Origin: Castellaniella sp. UBA6218
Lineage (GTDB): Bacteria; Pseudomonadota; Gammaproteobacteria; Burkholderiales; Burkholderiaceae_B
Direction: 5' to 3'
Length of the DNA: 10,215 bases
Assembly: GCA_002421865.1 (NCBI GenBank)
Contig: DISE01000082.1
Span: forward strand, 1-10,215
The stretch's first letter is position 1; each line of letters starts with the position of its first letter. The notes beneath the pieces were generated by a model that saw only the letters and a list, made by a program, of their open reading frames with translations, had not been told where the DNA came from and did no database searches. Of the stretch, positions 6,224 through 10,215 are shown one piece after another. The translations under genes and the position numbers were made by a program.

Positions 6224-6401
6224 GGTCGTCCTTGGTATTTCGTGTCGTTTCAGCCCGTACAGTGGCGACGCATGATACCAACAGTTTCAATCTGGCGGCA
6301 AGGGCTTTGCGGGCTTGCCGATCCACGGCTTCGACGATGGTCCGGAATTCGAGCCGATACAGCCGGCGCCGATCTGAAAAACGCCGGGACACCACGTTCA
6401 T
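6210..6401 (-). CDS. Doubtful 63-residue frame bridging the barrel and hydrolase genes
   Basis: The frame starts at an ATG that abuts the stop codon of the barrel gene (TGAATG, 6399-6404) and ends 14 nt inside the hydrolase gene, a geometry that would allow coupled translation. The product is basic (RRFSDRRRLYRL near the N-terminus, RQARKALAARLK in the middle), with no signal peptide or known motif. There is no ribosome site before the ATG. It could be a small coupled protein, but a chance open frame in a GC-rich gap is at least as likely. Confidence 0.2.
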   Translation of the reverse strand: MNVVSRRFSDRRRLYRLEFRTIVEAVDRQARKALAARLKLLVSCVATVRAETTRNTKDDHAVE

Positions 6402-7151
6402 TCACCAGCTGACCGCAAGCCCGGCCCCCCAGGAATGGTCGACCTCGGCCTTATTAAGCCCCTTCTTCAATCCAATATCCAGATCCAGACTCTTGGTCGG
6501 ACTGTAAGTAAGTCCAAGAATGGCAAATGCGGGATTGGTATTGCTATGTGGATCGTCATTGCGATAGCTGCCCACATCCAGCGACAGCTTTATTCTGGAC
6601 GCAACATCGACCTCGGCCGCAACGGAAGCGTTCCAGATATTTTTGCGGGTGCCAAATTTATTGTCGGCGTAGGCATAGCCAAGATTGCCCGAAATCGTCA
6701 AATATCGTATTTCATAGCTTGCCATGGCATCCATGGAATACCCGTTTCGGCCGTTGCCAAGGCCCTTTTTATCATCGCCGGTTGGCAGCATGATTTGCGG
6801 TTTCAACGCCAGGCTGACCGGACCGCTTTCATAAAAGCGCCATTTCATCTCCATCGACATGTCTCCAATGCCGTACTGCGTAGAGGCGCCATCGTTGCTC
6901 CGTTGATAGGGAATAGTGGTGGCAATATCAAGGCGATCCATCAGGCCGTAGCTTAACGTGGCATTTACCTGATTCTCCCGGGAGCGCCCCCCATCGCCGT
7001 CTATGCGGCTATAGCTGTAGTCGGTATTGATTTCAAACTGCATATTGCCACGACCCTGGGTGTCGGTGTCTTCGGTGTCGTCGTTGATGTGCGAATACGC
7101 ACCGAAGCAAACAGCAGGGAACAGCATTGCGCTTAGTACTATTCTTTTCAT
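6402..7151 (-). CDS. Outer-membrane beta-barrel transporter (phenol 'MetA-pathway' family type)
   Basis: A 249-residue exported protein. The N-terminus MKRIVLSAMLFPAVCFGA is a Sec signal peptide with probable cleavage near residues 17-18. The mature part is built of alternating polar/hydrophobic strands separated by turns rich in Gly, Asp and Asn, for example MQFEINTDYSYSRIDGDGG (37-55), DRLDIATTIPYQRSNDGAS and LTYSPTKSLDLDIGLKKGLN, and ends in an aromatic residue (AGLAVSW) as outer-membrane barrels do. The pattern fits the family annotated as 'putative MetA-pathway of phenol degradation', small barrels thought to admit hydrophobic compounds. The ATG at 7151 has only a weak purine-rich site (AAAGA). 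It precedes the hydrolase lipoprotein gene on the same strand and is probably the first gene of that unit. By eye it is among the lowest-GC genes in the window (about 53%). Confidence 0.82.
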   Translation of the reverse strand: MKRIVLSAMLFPAVCFGAYSHINDDTEDTDTQGRGNMQFEINTDYSYSRIDGDGGRSRENQVNATLSYGLMDRLDIATTIPYQRSNDGASTQYGIGDMSMEMKWRFYESGPVSLALKPQIMLPTGDDKKGLGNGRNGYSMDAMASYEIRYLTISGNLGYAYADNKFGTRKNIWNASVAAEVDVASRIKLSLDVGSYRNDDPHSNTNPAFAILGLTYSPTKSLDLDIGLKKGLNKAEVDHSWGAGLAVSW

Positions 7152-7360
7152 GTTTCTTTTTCAACCGTGCGGAAAGTTCAAATCACCAAGGCGCAATGGC
7201 GTTCGGCAGCCGCCGCCCGCGCGAGGAGCATGACAAGAACCTGACCAAAATCAAAAACAATGCCGCGTAGCGGTTCATGCTGTCTCATGGCTGTCGCCCT
7301 GCCTCGGATCTGGCGGCTGCTTCCATTGATCGACGCGGGACATTCAAAGAGCGCATGAAC

Positions 7361-7825
7361 ATGAAGAATTCCAAGATGCGGATACCGGAGAACTGCTGGG
7401 TCGCGGTCTGCGACGGCCAGCAGGCATTATTGCTTCGGAATCAGGGCGACGCCCACCACCCGGACCTCGTTGTCATCTGGTCCTTGTCCAATCCGGGAGA
7501 TCTCACGCATGAACTCGGCAACGACCGGCCTGGGCGCGTCATGCGGCGCTATGGCACCGCGCGCAGCGCAGTGGAACAGCCGGATCTGCATCAGAAGGCC
7601 GAGACCGAACTTCTGGAGGCCATGATGCGCCAGATTGACGAGGCCATCCAGCTGAAGCGGGCCAGCGGCGTCATCTTTGTCGCGCCGACAAGCGTGCTGG
7701 GGTGGATACGGAAACACATGCCCAAGGCGGTGGAGCAGTCCGTCGTCGGTGAGCTGGGCAAGGACCTGACCCATTTCTCGGTCAATGACATCCAGCAATA
7801 CCTGCTCGCTGCCCATCACGATTAA
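7361..7825 (+). CDS. Host-attachment-family protein (Host_attach/baeRF-like)
   Basis: A small cytoplasmic protein of about 154 residues in the family annotated 'protein required for attachment to host cells' (PF10116 type), related to the archaeal/bacterial eRF1-like baeRF superfamily; the biochemical role is not established. Family landmarks in order: CWVAVCDGQQALL (12-24), NDRPGRVMRR (54-63), GTARSAVEQPDLHQKAE (65-81), the strand-helix VIFVAPTSVLGWIRKHMP (104-121) and GELGKDLTHFSVNDI (130-144). The ATG at 7361 is preferred because AAGAG (7347-7351) is 9 nt upstream; an in-frame ATG at 7355 is also possible, and extension to 7277 would add residues outside the family pattern. It is convergent with the amidase gene, the two stop codons sharing the TTAA at 7822-7825, so there is no room for a terminator between them. 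Confidence 0.85.
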   Translation: MKNSKMRIPENCWVAVCDGQQALLLRNQGDAHHPDLVVIWSLSNPGDLTHELGNDRPGRVMRRYGTARSAVEQPDLHQKAETELLEAMMRQIDEAIQLKRASGVIFVAPTSVLGWIRKHMPKAVEQSVVGELGKDLTHFSVNDIQQYLLAAHHD

Positions 7826-8565
7826 AAACGTCCCGGCATGGCCGCAAGGTCCGGTTCCTGATGTCGACGATCCTCCAGACAGGCGTGCGCCCCCTGTGCG
7901 ATGGCCCGGGCCAGGCGTGCGATCGTTTCCTGCCGCCCGAGGCGGAGCTCCTCTTCGGGATTGATGATCACGCCCGCTTCCACCAGGACGGCGGGCATGG
8001 GTGCGTGCCGCAGCACCGCAAGGTCGTCGTAGCGGTGGACGCCCAGCGGGCGGTCGATGAAAGGGTGATTTTCGCCCTCTACCGGTTCGGCATGGTAATC
8101 GGAGGGCCGCTCGCCGGCGGACCGCAGGCGCTCGCCAATGCGCCGGGCGCACGCCAGGCTGCGTCCGGGGCGGGCGTTCAGCGCCGAGACGAAGATCGAG
8201 TAGCCCGCGAATTCGGATTGGCGGCCCGCCGCGAGGAACCGTGCCTGCGCCGAATCGTGGTGGATCGACACGAGCAGGTCGGCTTCTGGCGCGTCCGCCG
8301 CGCGCCGGGCCGCGGGGATGTCCACGCCGATGCCCTCGATCCGGGTGGTCCGGTCGCCCAGCGCCGCGAGCGCGCGGGCGAGCGCGGCGGCCAGGTCCCG
8401 GTTGTACAGGTACTCGGCGCGGCCGCTGGCGCCTGTCGCGCCCGGCTGCTCCGGACCATGGCCCGCGTCCACCAGGACGTGCGCCGCGCGCGCGGGGCCC
8501 GCGCAGCACAGGGACAGCAGGGCCGGGAGCAGGAAGCGCATGAGGCCGGGGTGCGTCGCTGGCAT
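7822..8565 (-). CDS. Periplasmic N-acetylmuramoyl-L-alanine amidase (Amidase_3)
   Basis: A 247-residue zinc amidase that cuts the bond between N-acetylmuramic acid and L-alanine in peptidoglycan. Residues 1-27 form a Sec signal peptide (MRFLLPALLSLCCAGPARA from residue 9, cleavage likely after ARA). The catalytic domain follows directly: VDAGHG with zinc ligand His36, Glu51 in RAEYLYN, SIHHDS with zinc ligand His102, and catalytic Glu196 in VLVEAGVIINPEEE. It is a minimal enzyme without AMIN, SPOR or LysM targeting domains, unlike the division amidase AmiC. The ATG at 8565 is chosen because GGAGGA (8574-8579) precedes it by 8 nt and it gives a proper signal peptide; the frame is open to 8631 but the added residues have no signal. 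It is divergent from ahpC and convergent with the host-attachment gene. By eye it is very GC-rich. Confidence 0.92.
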   Translation of the reverse strand: MPATHPGLMRFLLPALLSLCCAGPARAAHVLVDAGHGPEQPGATGASGRAEYLYNRDLAAALARALAALGDRTTRIEGIGVDIPAARRAADAPEADLLVSIHHDSAQARFLAAGRQSEFAGYSIFVSALNARPGRSLACARRIGERLRSAGERPSDYHAEPVEGENHPFIDRPLGVHRYDDLAVLRHAPMPAVLVEAGVIINPEEELRLGRQETIARLARAIAQGAHACLEDRRHQEPDLAAMPGRF

Positions 8566-8617
8566 GGGGAAGATCCTCCGGGGGGTGGGGCTCGGCGGGT
8601 GCGTGCCTGGGCGTTCG

Positions 8618-8654
8618 ATAGTCGATGACAATCGACTCTATTTAAACAATCAAT
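8618..8654 (+). promoter_or_regulatory. Candidate OxyR binding site upstream of ahpC
   Basis: Compared with the OxyR pattern ATAG-N7-CTAT-N7-ATAG-N7-CTAT, the sequence reads ATAG (8618), CAAT (8629), ATTT (8640) and CAAT (8651) with exact 11-bp phasing. That is 12 of 16 key bases. It ends directly beside the proposed -35 box, the position used by OxyR to activate ahpC in many bacteria. A perfect 7-bp dyad, AGTCGAT/ATCGACT (8620-8637), overlaps it and could instead be another regulator's site. No oxyR gene is in the window. Confidence 0.5.
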
Positions 8655-8683
8655 TTTACTTATCATAAGGGCTCGCCTACACT
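8655..8683 (+). promoter_or_regulatory. Proposed ahpC promoter
   Basis: TTTACT (8655-8660) and TACACT (8678-8683) are 17 nt apart; each matches four of six sigma-70 consensus bases. A weak -35 next to an activator site suits an OxyR-activated gene. The transcript would start about 50 nt before the ahpC start codon. Confidence 0.55.
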
Positions 8684-8738
8684 GGTCTCCGTTGCCCTCG
8701 TGGCCTTTTCACTGAACCCTGAACAAGGAGCTTTTTTC

Positions 8739-9302
8739 ATGTCCCTGATCAATACCGTCATCAAGCCCTTCAAGGCCACCGCCTATCACAACGGCAAGTT
8801 CGTCGACGTCACCGAGCAGACCGTCGCCGGCAAGTGGTCCGTGTTCGTGTTCTACCCGGCCGACTTCACCTTCGTGTGCCCGACCGAACTCGAAGACCTG
8901 GCCGATCACTACGCCGAATTCCAGAAGCTGGGCGTGGAAGTCTATTCCGTGTCCACCGATACCCATTTTGCCCACAAGGCCTGGCACGATACGTCCGACG
9001 CCATCAAGAAGGTCAACTACCCGATGATCGGCGATCCGACCCACGCCCTGTCGCGCAACTTCGACGTGCTGATCGAAGAAGAAGGCATCGCCCTGCGCGG
9101 CACCTTCGTGGTGAACCCGGCCGGCGAAATCAAGGTTCTGGAAATCCATGATAACGGCATCGGCCGCGACGCCTCCGAACTGCTGCGCAAGGTCAAGGCC
9201 GCCCAGTACATCGCCAGCCATCCGGGCGAAGTCTGCCCGGCCAAGTGGGAAGAAGGCGCCAAGACGCTGACCCCCTCGCTGGACCTGGTCGGCAAGATCT
9301 GA
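8739..9302 (+). CDS. ahpC: Alkyl hydroperoxide reductase subunit C (typical 2-Cys peroxiredoxin)
   Basis: A 187-residue cytoplasmic peroxiredoxin, the usual AhpC length, which reduces hydrogen peroxide, organic peroxides and peroxynitrite. Peroxidatic Cys47 is in FYPADFTFVCPTE (38-50, with Pro40 and Thr44 of the active site), Arg120 completes the active site (ALRGTFVVNP), and resolving Cys166 is in GEVCPAKWEEG. The oxidised enzyme is recharged by AhpF, encoded downstream. ATG 8739 has AAGGAG (8725-8730) 8 nt upstream; a longer in-frame start at 8700 would add 13 residues and lacks a good ribosome site. A candidate OxyR site and promoter precede it, and a strong terminator follows, so it is probably made mainly as a single-gene transcript at a higher level than ahpF. 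Confidence 0.98.
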   Translation: MSLINTVIKPFKATAYHNGKFVDVTEQTVAGKWSVFVFYPADFTFVCPTELEDLADHYAEFQKLGVEVYSVSTDTHFAHKAWHDTSDAIKKVNYPMIGDPTHALSRNFDVLIEEEGIALRGTFVVNPAGEIKVLEIHDNGIGRDASELLRKVKAAQYIASHPGEVCPAKWEEGAKTLTPSLDLVGKI

Positions 9303-9309
9303 TCCTTTC

Positions 9310-9355
9310 CATCACCGGATCGGCGCGCACCGGCCAGGATGCGCGCCCCGTGATG
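9310..9355 (+). repeat. Nested inverted repeat after ahpC
   Basis: GGCGCGC (9322-9328) pairs with GCGCGCC (9341-9347), and an outer arm CATCAC (9310-9315) pairs with GTGATG (9350-9355). In RNA this would be a stable stem a few bases after the ahpC stop and just before the terminator hairpin. It could protect the 3' end of ahpC mRNA; this is inference. Confidence 0.45.
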
Positions 9356-9358
9356 CCT

Positions 9359-9389
9359 CGGCGGCCCGACCGCGGGCCGCCGATTTTCT
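9359..9389 (+). terminator. Intrinsic terminator of ahpC
   Basis: CGGCGGCCCG (9359-9368), a 4-nt loop (ACCG) and CGGGCCGCCG (9373-9382) form a perfect, all-GC 10-bp stem followed directly by ATTTTCT (9383-9389). Position, stem and U-rich tail fit a Rho-independent terminator between ahpC and ahpF. Read-through at a low level could still supply ahpF. Confidence 0.85.
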
Positions 9390-9463
9390 CCCCGCGCTTT
9401 CTGATCGGGCGATACCATGCGGCTATCGTCCGGGGGGACGGTTTTTTCCAAAAAGGTGTGAAT

Positions 9464-10215
9464 ATGCTGGATGCAAGCCTCAAAGGACAATTGGGAACCT
9501 ATCTCGAACGGGTGACGCTGCCCGTCGAGCTGCGCGTGTCGCTGGACGATGGCGCCCCGTCGCAAGAGCTGCGTGCCTTTCTGGAAGACATCGCCAGCCT
9601 GTCCGACAAGATCACCCTGACGAACGACTCCTCCGGGGCGCGCGTGCCGTCGTTCGAAATCGCCCGCGCCGGCACCGACGTGGCCGTGCGTTTCGCCGGC
9701 ATCCCCCTGGGCCATGAGTTCACTTCGCTGGTGCTGGCCCTGCTGCAGGTCGGCGGCCATCCGCCCAAGCTGGACGAAGCCGTGGCAGACCAGGTCCGCA
9801 ATCTGCCGGGCGACTACACGTTCGAAACCTATTTCTCCCTGTCGTGCCAGAATTGCCCGGACGTGGTCCAGGCGCTGAACGCGATGTCCGTCCTGAATCC
9901 GCGCATCCGCCACGTGGCGATCGACGGCGCCCTGTTTCAGGACGAAGTCCAGCGGCGCGAGATCCTGTCCGTGCCCGCTGTGTTCTTGAACGGCGAACTG
10001 TTCCACCAGGGCCGAGCCGGGGTCGAGGAATTCCTGGCCAAGCTGGACGCGGGCGACGACGCCGCCAAGGTCGAGGCCCTGAACGCACGTGACGAGTTCG
10101 ATGTGCTGGTGGTGGGCGGCGGCCCGGCGGGCGCCGCAGCGGCCGTGTACGCGGCGCGCAAGGGCATCCGCACGGGTGTGGTGGCCGAACGCTTCGGCGG
10201 CCAGGTGCTGGACAC
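9464..10215 (+). CDS. ahpF: Alkyl hydroperoxide reductase subunit F (cut by window edge)
   Basis: The NADH-dependent flavoprotein disulfide reductase that passes electrons from NADH through FAD and two cysteine pairs to AhpC. About 250 codons are present of a family length near 520. The N-terminal domain (about 1-195), made of two thioredoxin-like folds, carries the redox pair Cys128-Gln-Asn-Cys131 in SLSCQNCPDVV, and SVPAVFLNG (169-177) with the cis-Pro. The FAD-binding Rossmann motif follows at EFDVLVVGGGPAGAAAAVYA (211-230); the second (CxxC) active site and NADH domain lie beyond the edge. ATG 9464 has AAGG (9453-9456) 7 nt upstream. It follows ahpC by 161 bp, with a strong terminator between, so it likely has its own promoter or depends on read-through. 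The CQNC form of the motif replaces the CHNC of the E. coli protein. Confidence 0.96.
   Translation, partial: MLDASLKGQLGTYLERVTLPVELRVSLDDGAPSQELRAFLEDIASLSDKITLTNDSSGARVPSFEIARAGTDVAVRFAGIPLGHEFTSLVLALLQVGGHPPKLDEAVADQVRNLPGDYTFETYFSLSCQNCPDVVQALNAMSVLNPRIRHVAIDGALFQDEVQRREILSVPAVFLNGELFHQGRAGVEEFLAKLDAGDDAAKVEALNARDEFDVLVVGGGPAGAAAAVYAARKGIRTGVVAERFGGQVLD

Noticed and set aside
7170..7180. CGGAAAGTTCA, a third copy of the start of the 837-852 repeat, upstream of the barrel gene
   Set aside because: Only the first 11 bases match and the palindromic second half is missing, so a chance match is likely.
7427..8509. 360-codon minus-strand frame
   Set aside because: It is a low-complexity Arg/Gly/Pro shadow of the amidase and host-attachment genes.
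9017..10006. 329-codon minus-strand frame opposite ahpC and ahpF
   Set aside because: It lies antisense to two certain genes and through the terminator, with no motif; GC-rich third positions keep it open.

Overview
The window looks like chromosomal DNA from a GC-rich betaproteobacterium of the Burkholderiales, most likely Alcaligenaceae (Bordetella/Achromobacter type). I infer this from the style of the GroES/GroEL, AhpC and AhpF proteins, the HrcA/CIRCE control of groE and the high GC of the flanking genes; no database search was possible. I see no tRNA, rRNA, CRISPR array or complete mobile element.

Layout. (1) 1-597, minus strand: groES followed by the start of groEL (cut by the left edge). 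A textbook promoter and a perfect CIRCE operator (543-569) lie upstream. (2) About 600-1082: a gene-poor stretch of almost 500 bases with two copies of an AGTTC-N-GAACT palindrome 31 bp apart, framed by a 10-bp inverted repeat, and one doubtful 38-codon reading frame. (3) 1083-2966: an AraC-family regulator (minus) divergent from a short-chain dehydrogenase (plus); the gap between them holds repeated TTGCATCAT/ATGATGCAA half-sites that look like an operator. (4) 3052-7151, minus strand: a SAM-dependent methyltransferase, a decayed C-terminal piece of an IS3-family transposase, a 691-residue CocE/NonD-type hydrolase that is probably a lipoprotein, and a small outer-membrane beta-barrel of the phenol-degradation 'MetA' type. 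By eye this part is lower in GC than its flanks and looks like the accessory part of the window. (5) 7361-8565: a host-attachment-family protein (plus) and a periplasmic N-acetylmuramoyl-L-alanine amidase (minus), tail to tail with overlapping stop codons. (6) 8618-10215, plus strand: ahpC with an OxyR-like promoter and a strong terminator, then ahpF, cut by the right edge.

How the genes work together. groES/groEL form the chaperonin. AhpC reduces peroxides and AhpF recharges it with NADH. The AraC regulator probably controls its divergent dehydrogenase, possibly in response to a carbonyl compound. The barrel and hydrolase genes read in the same direction and could form a two-gene unit that admits a small hydrophobic ester or amide through the outer membrane and hydrolyses it at the cell envelope; the substrate cannot be read from the sequence.

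I did not find a convincing wholly new system. The best leads are the paired palindromes at 827-902, the barrel/hydrolase pair with its extra C-terminal domain, the IS3 remnant, and the OxyR-like and AraC-type operator candidates.
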